Source of the DNA: a virus
DNA: 50,368 bases
IMG/VR virus record: IMGVR_UViG_3300044825_002715
Coordinates: 1-50,368 of that record
Strand: one strand, 5' to 3'
The stretch's first letter is position 1; the number at the start of each line of letters is the position of its first letter. Position numbers and translations under genes: made by a program. The notes beneath the pieces are model-generated. The model was not told where the DNA came from, searched no databases, and worked only from the letters and a program-made list of their open reading frames with translations. Of the stretch, positions 1-5,676 are shown one piece after another.

Positions 1-1
1 T

Positions 2-424
2 TCTTATGATAAGACTATTCCTCCAAATTATAATGATGACAGAATTTTGTCATATTGCACAGAACTTCAAAAATGCATAGAAGCATATTGTCAAAAATAT
101 GAGTATGCTCATGCTGCTCATAGTACTTCTTGGACTATGACTGAAGACATGATGTTGCAATATTATGAACCTGGTGGTGGATATAAAATTTTTCATTTTG
201 AAAACGAAGGAAACCTACACGTTTATAGGCATCTAGTTTTTATGACATATTTGAATGATGTTCCTGGTGGCGGAACAGAATTTTTGTATCAAAATCTTAT
301 AACTCCTGCAATTAAAGGATTAACTTTAATTTGGCCTGCAATTTGGACTCATACTCATAGAGGACAAATTTCAAAAAACTATGAAAAATATATAGCGACA
401 GGTTGGTTTAATTTTATAAAATGA
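2..424 (+). CDS. 2OG-Fe(II) oxygenase, 5'-truncated by window edge
   Basis: The frame is open from the first bases, so the N-terminus lies outside the window. The visible C-terminal part looks like the prolyl-4-hydroxylase type of 2-oxoglutarate/Fe(II) dioxygenase. It has an HFE segment in the place of the first HxD/E iron ligands, then TYLND, a PGGGTEF turn, a P-x-KG strand, and WTHTHRG with the distal iron-ligand His and a following basic residue for the co-substrate. Such enzymes hydroxylate proteins or small molecules and are frequent accessory genes of T4-like cyanophages. The substrate here is unknown. The stop overlaps the ATG of the next small gene (ATGA). Confidence 0.8.
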   Translation, partial: SYDKTIPPNYNDDRILSYCTELQKCIEAYCQKYEYAHAAHSTSWTMTEDMMLQYYEPGGGYKIFHFENEGNLHVYRHLVFMTYLNDVPGGGTEFLYQNLITPAIKGLTLIWPAIWTHTHRGQISKNYEKYIATGWFNFIK

Positions 425-543
425 TATCAACAACAACACCTTATAAATTGGCAGAGATTATCAGAGACACTTGGCCTGGTCTTTACAGGAAACCACAAGC
501 ATCATATAATGATCAAAAGACTTCTAATAATGAAAAAGTATAA
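421..543 (+). CDS. Small hypothetical protein (40 aa)
   Basis: This short frame begins with an ATG that overlaps the oxygenase stop codon (ATGA), a coupling arrangement used throughout this genome. It encodes a 40-residue peptide starting MISTTTPYKLAEII, with a central TWPGLYR. Its 3' end overlaps the start of the next gene in another frame. I do not recognise a domain. The stop-start overlap and the lack of another use for this stretch support translation, but a length of 40 codons makes the call tentative. Confidence 0.5.
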   Translation: MISTTTPYKLAEIIRDTWPGLYRKPQASYNDQKTSNNEKV

Positions 544-832
544 TGAAGAATATTTTTCAGTTCTGGATAAAAGAACTGGAAAAAAAATTGTTGATTGTGG
601 CGAAGAGTCTGATGCTCTTGTAATGGTTTCTTTTGATCCACAGAATAGAACTTATACTCGCAATAAATTTCTGATGGGTCCTGTTGTTGATATTGAAATG
701 CCAAAATCATTACCTACTAATGAAATTGTTGTTCTGCATGATATGTCTGCAGAAAAATTTGATTATTATGATAATTTATTGCCACAAATTAAATTGCCAG
801 AAGGGCAGGGAATTCCAGTTAACACTAAATAA
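530..832 (+). CDS. Hypothetical cyanophage protein (about 100 aa)
   Basis: This is a protein of unknown function. The start is uncertain: ATG at 530 gives MKKYNEEYF, and an in-frame ATG at 509 adds seven residues. Neither has a clear Shine-Dalgarno sequence, and I chose 530 because it overlaps the upstream small gene less. The protein is mixed alpha/beta with a VLDKRTGKKIVDCGEESDA beginning and no membrane segment, signal peptide or catalytic motif that I recognise. It lies between an oxygenase and a glutaredoxin on the same strand, probably in one transcript. Confidence 0.6.
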   Translation: MKKYNEEYFSVLDKRTGKKIVDCGEESDALVMVSFDPQNRTYTRNKFLMGPVVDIEMPKSLPTNEIVVLHDMSAEKFDYYDNLLPQIKLPEGQGIPVNTK

Positions 833-853
833 CTTTCAGTTTTATAAAGAATT

Positions 854-1090
854 ATGAAGTTTACGGTTTATTCAAAAGACGGTTGCCCATATTGCACAAA
901 AGTACAGCAAGTGCTAGAGTTAGCACAACTACAGCATGTAGTTTATAAATTGAATAATGATTTTACACGAGAGGAATTTTACGCAGAATTTGGAGAAGGA
1001 TCTACTTTTCCTCAAGTAATTGTAAATGATCAACATATTGGTGGATGTACGGATACAGTTCAATATCTTAAGGAGCAAAATCTAGTTTAA
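854..1090 (+). CDS. nrdC: Glutaredoxin
   Basis: A 78-residue glutaredoxin. The dithiol active site is C11-P-Y-C14 in the first loop of the thioredoxin fold. A TFPQV segment carries the cis-proline, and GGCTDT is the glutathione-binding turn that follows strand 4. Length and motif order match phage and bacterial glutaredoxins. It probably keeps a ribonucleotide reductase, or other thiol enzymes, reduced during phage nucleotide synthesis. ThyX later in the window belongs to the same metabolism. The stop overlaps the next ATG (TAATG). Confidence 0.9.
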   Translation: MKFTVYSKDGCPYCTKVQQVLELAQLQHVVYKLNNDFTREEFYAEFGEGSTFPQVIVNDQHIGGCTDTVQYLKEQNLV

Positions 1091-1449
1091 TGAATAGCAC
1101 ATTTCACGAAGTCTACTATGATGTTGAAAGGGCAATTGATTATGCTTTTCAAGGTCAGTTTGTCTTAAAATTTTATGATTATCTGAAAATTCGTGGAACA
1201 AAAAAATATGAAGTTGAAGAATTCATTGAAAGTTCAACTGCACAAGAATTGAATAATCTTATTTTAGATTTAGACGATTATCTTGAAGGAGGTTCTGATG
1301 AAATGCACAAACAACTTCGTGAAGGATATGGACACATCTCTAAACCACAAGCAAGAAAAATAAAAAATTATTTGTATGGCATTTTAGAGGATGCTTGGAA
1401 GTACAGTCATGATAAACGACCGGGAAGAAGAAAGAAGAAAACTAAATAA
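1090..1449 (+). CDS. Conserved hypothetical cyanophage protein (119 aa)
   Basis: It starts in the TAATG overlap with the glutaredoxin stop, so translation is probably coupled. The protein looks mainly helical (AIDYAFQG, EELNNLILDLDDYLEG, KPQARKIKNYLYGILEDA) and ends in a strongly basic tail, PGRRKKKTK. I recognise no enzyme motif. The basic tail could bind nucleic acid, but that is inference. The 3' end overlaps the start of the next gene by about 40 nt. Confidence 0.65.
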   Translation: MNSTFHEVYYDVERAIDYAFQGQFVLKFYDYLKIRGTKKYEVEEFIESSTAQELNNLILDLDDYLEGGSDEMHKQLREGYGHISKPQARKIKNYLYGILEDAWKYSHDKRPGRRKKKTK

Positions 1450-1615
1450 ATCAGAACCTCAAATTAATCGAGGTGTTGAATTATTACTTAGGAATAGGAG
1501 GAGAAAATCAGAAGCACCAAAAACTTTTCAAGTGAAGTTTGGTAAAATGATTTCTCTCTTCCGTAGAGAGTTTCATTTTTTCATAGAATTTCATTTTGAC
1601 ATTAGAAAAAAATAA
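1409..1615 (+). CDS. Small basic hypothetical protein (68 aa)
   Basis: The ATG at 1409 gives MINDREEERRKLNKSE; an ATG at 1391 in the same frame would overlap the upstream gene further. The sequence is rich in Arg/Lys (LLLRNRRRK) and ends with an alternating aromatic/charged strand (FHFFIEFHFDIRKK) that resembles a beta strand. Function is unknown. It is part of the same tightly packed early transcription unit. Confidence 0.6.
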   Translation: MINDREEERRKLNKSEPQINRGVELLLRNRRRKSEAPKTFQVKFGKMISLFRREFHFFIEFHFDIRKK

Positions 1616-1633
1616 ACTCTCTGGAGAAGATAA

Positions 1634-1861
1634 ATGGAAACAGCATATGTAATTACATTCACTGTAATGTTCACGTTGCTCTTTTTTATGACAGGAGGTA
1701 TAATAGGTTGGTTAACTTATAGGCATTTGTTAGAGTCAAAACCTCCATATTTGCATCCAGAGTTCTTTGATGAAAATGGACAGGTTATACCTGACGAAAT
1801 AGTCTCGGTCAGGTTTGAAAATGATTATGATTATGATGACGAAGAAGATGACGACGACTAA
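1634..1861 (+). CDS. Small membrane protein with acidic tail (75 aa)
   Basis: This protein has one predicted transmembrane helix at residues 5-28 (Val/Ile/Phe/Leu-rich, with GGIIGWL), followed by TYRHLLESKPPYLHPEFFDENGQ and a tail made almost entirely of Asp/Glu/Tyr. The start is supported by GGAG at 1623-1626 with about 7 nt spacing. A single-span inner-membrane protein with an acidic cytoplasmic tail is a common cyanophage small gene, but its function is unknown. A late-promoter-like CTAAATA overlaps the stop (1858-1864), and a terminator follows. Confidence 0.65.
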   Translation: METAYVITFTVMFTLLFFMTGGIIGWLTYRHLLESKPPYLHPEFFDENGQVIPDEIVSVRFENDYDYDDEEDDDD

Positions 1862-1864
1862 ATA
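1858..1864 (+). promoter_or_regulatory. CTAAATA late-promoter-like motif
   Basis: CTAAATA overlaps the stop codon of the membrane-protein gene. T4-type late promoters use a TATAAATA box as the -10 element recognised by the phage late sigma factor, and CTAAATA is a frequent variant in cyanophages. A terminator follows within 35 nt, so productive use is doubtful. Confidence 0.3.
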
Positions 1865-1897
1865 AAAATGCCTGTGTGGTTCGCATCTATCAGGTAG

Positions 1898-1920
1898 AAA
1901 GGGTGCTCTGCACCTTTTCT
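1898..1920 (+). terminator. Rho-independent terminator
   Basis: A 9-bp stem is formed by AAAGGGTGC (1898-1906) and GCACCTTTT (1910-1918) around a TCT loop, with one G-U pair, and it ends in a T-rich stretch. It lies after the run of small genes and just before a late promoter, so it probably ends the early transcript. Confidence 0.7.
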
Positions 1921-1922
1921 TG

Positions 1923-1930
1923 TATAAATA
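1923..1930 (+). promoter_or_regulatory. T4-type late promoter TATAAATA
   Basis: An exact match to the T4 late consensus TATAAATA lies 3-5 nt after the terminator stem and 27 nt before the ATG of the GIY-YIG endonuclease. It would give that gene its own late transcript with a leader of about 20 nt. Confidence 0.65.
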
Positions 1931-1956
1931 TTATTGCGAATCACAACAGATCAGAA

Positions 1957-2493
1957 ATGTACTACACTTACGCTTATTTGCGTGAAGATAAAACTCCTTA
2001 TTATATTGGTAAAGGACAAGAAAATAGAGCATATGTTGCTCACAAAAGAAAAAACGGACAAGATTTTAAACCAAAAAATAAAAATCAAATTATTATTTTA
2101 AAGAAATTTAATTCTGAAAATGGAGCGTATATTCACGAAAAATATATGATACACCTTTATGGATTAAAAATTGATGGTGGATTGCTCATTAATTTAACTT
2201 CTGGTGGTGAGGGAGGAGGAAAAGTAAAATATTCAAAAGAAGAACGTGAAGAGTCATATAAAAATAAAGCAAAGGAGTATAGAAGAAAAAATAAGCAAAG
2301 AGAAAGAGAACTTGCAAATGAAAGAAATAAAAAGAATAGAGAAAAAAATAGAGAAATTACTAAAAAAAATTATTGGAACAACAGAGAAGAAAAATTAAAA
2401 TACGCAAAAAAATATAGAGAACAAAATAGAGACGAGATAAATAAAAAACAGAAAGAGAGAAGAAGGTTAAAACGACTTGAACAATCTCTTTGA
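1957..2493 (+). CDS. GIY-YIG homing endonuclease
   Basis: 178 residues. The N-terminus has the GIY-YIG layout: YTYAYL (residues 3-8) in the GIY position, YYIGKG (15-20) in the YIG position, then an Arg in ENRAY, a helix with YIHEKYMIHLYG carrying the metal-ligand Glu, and INLTSGGEGG at the end of the nuclease fold. The C-terminal 100 residues are extremely rich in Lys/Arg/Glu/Asn with repeated modules such as YREQNRDEINKKQKERRR, as in DNA-binding tails of Seg-like enzymes. A longer frame opens upstream, but ATG 1957 begins exactly at the domain. It is free-standing between a terminator and the next gene and looks like an inserted selfish element. Confidence 0.85.
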   Translation: MYYTYAYLREDKTPYYIGKGQENRAYVAHKRKNGQDFKPKNKNQIIILKKFNSENGAYIHEKYMIHLYGLKIDGGLLINLTSGGEGGGKVKYSKEEREESYKNKAKEYRRKNKQRERELANERNKKNREKNREITKKNYWNNREEKLKYAKKYREQNRDEINKKQKERRRLKRLEQSL

Positions 2494-2527
2494 ATTTGCT
2501 AAAATAACTTGAGTAAAATTTTTACCT

Positions 2528-3097
2528 ATGACTATAACGACGAAGAAGAAGACTGAATCAAAAATTGAAAGTCTTCCGCAAAATCCTTTTATTTTTGAAG
2601 TTTTGAACTTAGTATCAAAACAAAGAACAAATAATAAAAAAATAGAGGTTCTTCAAAAATACGAAGATCTTTCACTTAAAACAATTTTAATTTGGAATTT
2701 TGACGAAACAGTTATCTCACTTTTACCAGAAGGCGATGTTCCATATGCAAGTACTGGTGAACAGACTTCTTATAGTGGAACATTGAGTAATAAAATTGAA
2801 GATGCTGTATCGAAAATGGAAGAATTGAATTCAAATTCTCTTGGATCTATGGATCAAGGAAGGTCTTCTATTCGTAAAGAATATAATATGTTTTATAATT
2901 TTGTCAAAGGTGGAAATGATAGTTTAAGTTCTCTTCGAAGAGAAACAATGTTTATTAATATTTTACAAGGACTTCATCCACTTGAAGCAGAAATTCTTTG
3001 TCTTGTAAAAGATAAAAAGTTGCAAACTAAGTATAAAATCACTAAAGAAATTGTGAGCGAAGCTTACCCTGATATTCAATGGGGAGGTCGTTCATGA
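2528..3097 (+). CDS. DUF6433-like cyanophage protein (189 aa)
   Basis: I recognise the layout of a conserved T4-like phage family (DUF6433). It has an N-terminal FEVLNLVSKQR helix, EVLQKYEDLSLKTILIWNFDE, a PEGDVPY turn, then KEYNMFYNFVKGGND, RRETMFINILQGLHPLEAE and a C-terminal SEAYPDIQWGG. No catalytic residues are known to me and the role is unknown. It is widespread in cyanophages near nucleotide and replication genes. It overlaps the following gene by ATGA. Confidence 0.75.
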   Translation: MTITTKKKTESKIESLPQNPFIFEVLNLVSKQRTNNKKIEVLQKYEDLSLKTILIWNFDETVISLLPEGDVPYASTGEQTSYSGTLSNKIEDAVSKMEELNSNSLGSMDQGRSSIRKEYNMFYNFVKGGNDSLSSLRRETMFINILQGLHPLEAEILCLVKDKKLQTKYKITKEIVSEAYPDIQWGGRS

Positions 3098-3432
3098 CAA
3101 TTGCTCTGAAGGAGAAAAAAGAAATGGCAGAATCTTTTAAAAAACAAAATCAAGTTCTGCCACACGAATATGGATGTGAAGTTTTACTGGAAAAAACAAC
3201 TATTGAAAAAGCAAAAGACACTTCTTTTCCTAATGATGCTTATTTAATTTGGTATCTAGATAATGAAGAAACATGCTTGGATCTTACTAGATGTTCTAAA
3301 AAAGTAAATCTTTTTGATATGTATTATGATAAGTATGGTCCTGGCGCAGTTCAAAAAATTGATTTTGGATACGGAAGAGTAAATCCTAAACTTTGGGGAT
3401 ATCAAAAACCAGAAAAAAAGAAAAGAAAATGA
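3094..3432 (+). CDS. Conserved hypothetical cyanophage protein (112 aa)
   Basis: The ATG at 3094 overlaps the previous stop (ATGA). The protein runs MTIALKEKKEMAESF and then DAYLIWYLDNEETCLDLTRCSKKVNLFDMYYDKYGPGAVQKIDFGYGRVNPKLWGYQ, ending in a Lys/Arg-rich tail. I do not recognise a domain. The two Cys residues are seven apart and do not make an obvious metal site. Coupled overlaps on both sides place it in one operon with the DUF6433-like gene and the next small gene. Confidence 0.65.
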   Translation: MTIALKEKKEMAESFKKQNQVLPHEYGCEVLLEKTTIEKAKDTSFPNDAYLIWYLDNEETCLDLTRCSKKVNLFDMYYDKYGPGAVQKIDFGYGRVNPKLWGYQKPEKKKRK

Positions 3433-3620
3433 ATAAGGGATTTAATAATGATCTTGAAGTTCAATTTGAACTTCCTAAACAAGATTTAAACAGACTTTTA
3501 AAACAATATAAAAAGATTAAAAAATATCAAAAATCATCTCTATTTGCCATTAAATCAATGGACGGTACTGAAGAGATTGTGAGTTCATTGATTAAGGAAG
3601 CGGAGGATAATCCACTGTAA
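3429..3620 (+). CDS. Small hypothetical protein (63 aa)
   Basis: It begins at ATG 3429 inside the preceding stop (ATGA). It is charged and probably helical (DLNRLLKQYKKIKKYQKSS) with an acidic C-terminus (EEIVSSLIKEAEDNPL). Function is unknown. One nucleotide separates it from speD, so it is probably co-transcribed with that gene. Confidence 0.6.
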   Translation: MNKGFNNDLEVQFELPKQDLNRLLKQYKKIKKYQKSSLFAIKSMDGTEEIVSSLIKEAEDNPL

Positions 3621-3621
3621 A

Positions 3622-3948
3622 ATGGGGAAGCATTATCTACTTAACTTGTATGGATGCTCGTTTGTTCTTTTGGACGACGAGCGTTGTCTTATAGACTTAT
3701 TAGAAAACGCTGCAGTTGCAAGTGGCGCTACTGTGATTCAGACTATCTCAAAGAAGTTTGATCCACAGGGAGTCACTGTAATTTGCTTGTTGTCTGAAAG
3801 TCATATCAGTATTCATACTTGGCCTGAGGAAAGTAAAGCAGCAGTAGATGTTTATACTTGTGGTGATTGCAATCCAAAGATTGGATGCGATATGATTATT
3901 CATCAACTTTATGCTACTAATCATACGTTAAGTTATATTGAAAGATAA
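3622..3948 (+). CDS. speD: S-adenosylmethionine decarboxylase proenzyme
   Basis: A 108-residue prokaryotic-type AdoMet decarboxylase, which makes decarboxylated AdoMet for spermidine synthesis. The self-cleavage site is LLSES60-H, with Ser60 becoming the pyruvoyl group. It is followed by ISIHTWPE, with the processing His, and by TCGDCNP, with the catalytic Cys80. Length and motif spacing match bacterial class 1b enzymes. speD is a known accessory gene of T4-like cyanophages and may adjust polyamines for DNA packaging. It is the last gene before the NtcA/riboswitch control region. Confidence 0.92.
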   Translation: MGKHYLLNLYGCSFVLLDDERCLIDLLENAAVASGATVIQTISKKFDPQGVTVICLLSESHISIHTWPEESKAAVDVYTCGDCNPKIGCDMIIHQLYATNHTLSYIER

Positions 3949-3950
3949 AT

Positions 3951-3966
3951 TGTAACAAAAGTTACA
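3951..3966 (+). promoter_or_regulatory. Putative NtcA binding site (GTAN8TAC)
   Basis: TGTAAC-AAAA-GTTACA is a perfect palindrome and contains GTA (3952-3954), eight bases, then TAC (3963-3965). This is exactly the consensus of NtcA, the cyanobacterial nitrogen regulator. It starts 3 nt after the speD stop and is centred about 50 nt before the start expected from the -10 box at 3997. Canonical NtcA activation sites lie nearer to -41.5, so direct activation is inferred. Confidence 0.6.
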
Positions 3967-3973
3967 AAAAAAC

Positions 3974-4002
3974 TTTACTATATATCCTAATAGGTCTATA
4001 CT
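3974..4002 (+). promoter_or_regulatory. Sigma70-like promoter for the riboswitch operon
   Basis: TTTACT (-35, 3974-3979) and TATACT (-10, 3997-4002) are separated by exactly 17 bp. Transcription would start near 4009, right at the first paired base of the riboswitch-like RNA. This agreement supports both calls. Confidence 0.65.
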
Positions 4003-4008
4003 GACCTT

Positions 4009-4107
4009 ACGTTCATCTGGAAATCAGACGGAAGTAAGCCGACGCGGAACGGATCGTTCATTCGCTATTCGCAAATAGCGAACGCAAACGCCGACTGAAG
4101 GAACGCT
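4009..4107 (+). ncRNA. Glutamine riboswitch-like RNA (Downstream-peptide / glnA class)
   Basis: The conserved core of the cyanobacterial glutamine aptamers is visible. CGTTCA (4010-4015) is followed by a small hairpin TCTG/CAGA, then CGGAAGTAAG, a variable insertion, and GAAGGAACGC (4097-4106), which pairs back to CGTTC as P1. The insertion holds a 9-bp hairpin, TTCGCTATT / AATAGCGAA (4061-4082). The long insertion and the short downstream genes fit the Downstream-peptide type better than the compact glnA type. One base differs from the GTAGG I remember for the core. The RNA probably senses glutamine and controls the two small genes that follow. Confidence 0.8.
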
Positions 4108-4138
4108 CTTTAACCTAAAAAACTAAGGAGAACCCCTA

Positions 4139-4276
4139 ATGTCAAAAGTCGTATATCGTGGTGTCGAATATGACACTCAAAAGCGTCTAGAGTATCAACA
4201 ACAAATGATGCAACAACCTCAGCAATACAACGAAACCTATCGTGGTGTTAAGTTTGTAAAGGAGGGACACAAGTGA
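4139..4276 (+). CDS. YRG-repeat small protein (DUF4278-like, 45 aa)
   Basis: The start ATG has AAGGAG eight nt upstream (4125-4130). The peptide starts MSKVVYRGVEYDT and has a second copy, YRGVKF, near its end, separated by a Gln-rich linker (EYQQQMMQQPQQY). The YRG-x-x-Y/F motif is that of the small cyanobacterial DUF4278 proteins. Peptides of this type and size are the usual genes downstream of the Downstream-peptide glutamine RNA. Its biochemical role is unknown. It is followed by a second tiny gene through a TGATG overlap. Confidence 0.75.
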   Translation: MSKVVYRGVEYDTQKRLEYQQQMMQQPQQYNETYRGVKFVKEGHK

Positions 4277-4374
4277 TGAAAAAACTCAACGTGCTTCAAC
4301 TCATTAAAGAGAAAAAGCAAAAAGAAGAGAGACGCAAAAAAGCATCTCTTGCCACTCTATTGGCAGCAAAATAA
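4276..4374 (+). CDS. Tiny basic peptide (32 aa)
   Basis: A 32-codon frame (MKKLNVLQLIKEKKQKEERR...) overlaps the stop of the YRG gene as TGATG; a GTG directly before the ATG is also possible. The peptide would form a lysine/arginine-rich amphipathic helix ending TLLAAK. It lies between the YRG gene and the terminator, so it is under riboswitch control. Its shortness keeps confidence moderate. Confidence 0.55.
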   Translation: MKKLNVLQLIKEKKQKEERRKKASLATLLAAK

Positions 4375-4378
4375 CATA

Positions 4379-4408
4379 AGAGGGGGACTTGACTCCCCCT
4401 CTTTTTTT
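4379..4408 (+). terminator. Rho-independent terminator of the riboswitch operon
   Basis: AGAGGGGGA (4379-4387) pairs with TCCCCCTCT (4394-4402), followed by a run of seven T. This is a textbook strong terminator that closes the two-gene operon. Its loop contains the -35 box of the next promoter. Confidence 0.9.
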
Positions 4409-4417
4409 GTGTATAAT
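4389..4417 (+). promoter_or_regulatory. Sigma70-like promoter embedded in terminator
   Basis: TTGACT (4389-4394) and TATAAT (4412-4417) are 17 bp apart. This is a near-consensus host-type early promoter. The -35 box occupies the loop and first base of the right arm of the terminator stem. Transcription should start near 4424 and serve the acidic protein and thyX. Confidence 0.8.
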
Positions 4418-4437
4418 TACCTTTGTGAGGGTTAATC

Positions 4438-4674
4438 ATGATGGATAAAGAAAAGCTTAAGTTAATCATCAAAAACCTTGAGTCTCTTGTAGAGTGTTTA
4501 AAATCAGAAGTCTATTCTGATGTTGATTCTTATAAACCACAATATGAAGAGGTTGCTTCTTATATTGATGATTATGATGAAGTGTTTTACGATGATGAAG
4601 AAGACTTATTTGAAAATACAAATATAAATCAAAAATATAAACTAATAAACGATGATGATGGAGATGGACTGTGA
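4438..4674 (+). CDS. Acidic hypothetical protein (78 aa)
   Basis: ATG 4438 has GAGG about 7 nt upstream (ATG 4441 is an alternative). The N-terminus is helical ([20 protein letters not shown]), and the rest is strongly acidic ([27 protein letters not shown]). I recognise no domain. Small acidic early proteins of phages often bind host proteins or mimic DNA, but that is only a possibility. The stop overlaps the GTG start of thyX. Confidence 0.6.
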   Translation: MMDKEKLKLIIKNLESLVECLKSEVYSDVDSYKPQYEEVASYIDDYDEVFYDDEEDLFENTNINQKYKLINDDDGDGL

Positions 4675-5390
4675 AAGAAATGTTTGAAGAATTCGAATTC
4701 ATGAAACCAGAAGTTAAACTTGTATCTGTAACACCAGATGCAGAGAAACATATGGCATACTGTGCTCGTGTTTCTAATCCAGCAAATCAAGAGAATGAAA
4801 AGTTTTCTGGATTGCTCAAGTATTGTATTCAACATCAGCATTGGAGTATCTTTGAACAAGCTTCGATGACTGTAGAGATTAATACAACAAGAGGTATTGC
4901 TGCTCAAATTTTGCGTCATAGGAGTTTTACATATCAGGAATTTTCTCAACGATATGCTGATAGTACACTTCTTGGTAAGACTATTCCTCTTCCTGAACTA
5001 CGTCGTCAGGATGATAAGAATCGTCAGAACTCAATCGACGATATTCCAGATTATCTTCGCCTGACTTTGACAGAAGACATTCGTGTTCATTTTGAGCACT
5101 CTATGCGTCTCTACAATCGTCTTCTAGAGAAAGGAGTGGCAAAGGAGTGTGCAAGGTTCGTACTGCCCTTAGCGACGCCTACACGCCTCTATATGACGGG
5201 TTCTGTAAGGTCATGGATACATTATATCGATCTTCGCTCAGCTCATGGAACTCAAAAAGAACACATGGAGATTGCTGAACTTGTACGTTGTATTTTTACT
5301 TGTCAGTTTCCTGCAGTATCTGAAGCACTTGGTTGGACTCGTGAAGGATGCTCTGAATGCACAGATCCCCCTTCTATTACTATTGAATAA
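4671..5390 (+). CDS. thyX: FAD-dependent thymidylate synthase
   Basis: 239 residues. The ThyX signature RHRX7S is present as R82-H-R84 ... S92, with YQEFSQRY around it. ThyX makes dTMP from dUMP using methylene-tetrahydrofolate and FAD and supplies thymidine for phage DNA. The GTG start at 4671 overlaps the previous stop (GTGA) and has GGAG seven nt upstream; ATG codons at 4680 and 4701 are alternatives, the last giving MKPEVKL. Conserved parts include [18 protein letters not shown], and [25 protein letters not shown] near the C-terminus. Confidence 0.93.
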   Translation: MKEMFEEFEFMKPEVKLVSVTPDAEKHMAYCARVSNPANQENEKFSGLLKYCIQHQHWSIFEQASMTVEINTTRGIAAQILRHRSFTYQEFSQRYADSTLLGKTIPLPELRRQDDKNRQNSIDDIPDYLRLTLTEDIRVHFEHSMRLYNRLLEKGVAKECARFVLPLATPTRLYMTGSVRSWIHYIDLRSAHGTQKEHMEIAELVRCIFTCQFPAVSEALGWTREGCSECTDPPSITIE

Positions 5391-5393
5391 ATA
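5386..5393 (+). promoter_or_regulatory. Late-promoter-like AATAAATA
   Basis: AATAAATA overlaps the end of thyX and lies 27 nt upstream of the TTG-started gene. It fits the T4-type late -10 box with one change. No other promoter is seen directly before that gene. Confidence 0.4.
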
Positions 5394-5419
5394 TTCTCAT
5401 ATACTATGGAGGAATAAAT

Positions 5420-5668
5420 TTGGCAACGTATCCAGTTTACAATAAAGTCACAGGCGAACAAAAAGAAGTTGTTCTCAGTGTTCATGAGTGGGATCAGTGG
5501 AAAAATGATAATCCAGAATGGACAAGAGATTGGAGTGATCCATCAACTTGTCCATCTTCTGGAGAAGTAGGTGAAGTTTATGATAGACTTAAAAAGTCTC
5601 ATCCAGGATGGAATGATGTACTTCACAAAGCATCAAAAGTTCCAGGTTCAAAAGTAAAACCAGTTTAA
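5420..5668 (+). CDS. Conserved hypothetical cyanophage protein, TTG start (82 aa)
   Basis: The frame has no ATG near its beginning, but TTG at 5420 follows a perfect GGAGG (5408-5412) at 7-nt spacing and gives MATYPVYNKVTGEQKEV, so I accept TTG. The protein holds HEWDQWKNDNPEWTRDWSDPSTCPS and ends in a basic KASKVPGSKVKPV tail. It is familiar to me as a small conserved cyanophage protein located before phoH; function unknown. The tryptophan-rich centre is notable. Confidence 0.7.
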   Translation: MATYPVYNKVTGEQKEVVLSVHEWDQWKNDNPEWTRDWSDPSTCPSSGEVGEVYDRLKKSHPGWNDVLHKASKVPGSKVKPV

Positions 5669-5676
5669 TTTTTTAT

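Noticed and set aside
1876-1956. Longer start of the GIY-YIG gene upstream of ATG 1957
   Set aside because: This stretch contains the terminator hairpin and the TATAAATA promoter, and its translation has no family similarity.
3951-3966. Reading the palindrome after speD as a terminator
   Set aside because: The 6-bp AT-rich stem is weak and is followed by A rather than T on this strand. The GTAN8TAC consensus explains it better.
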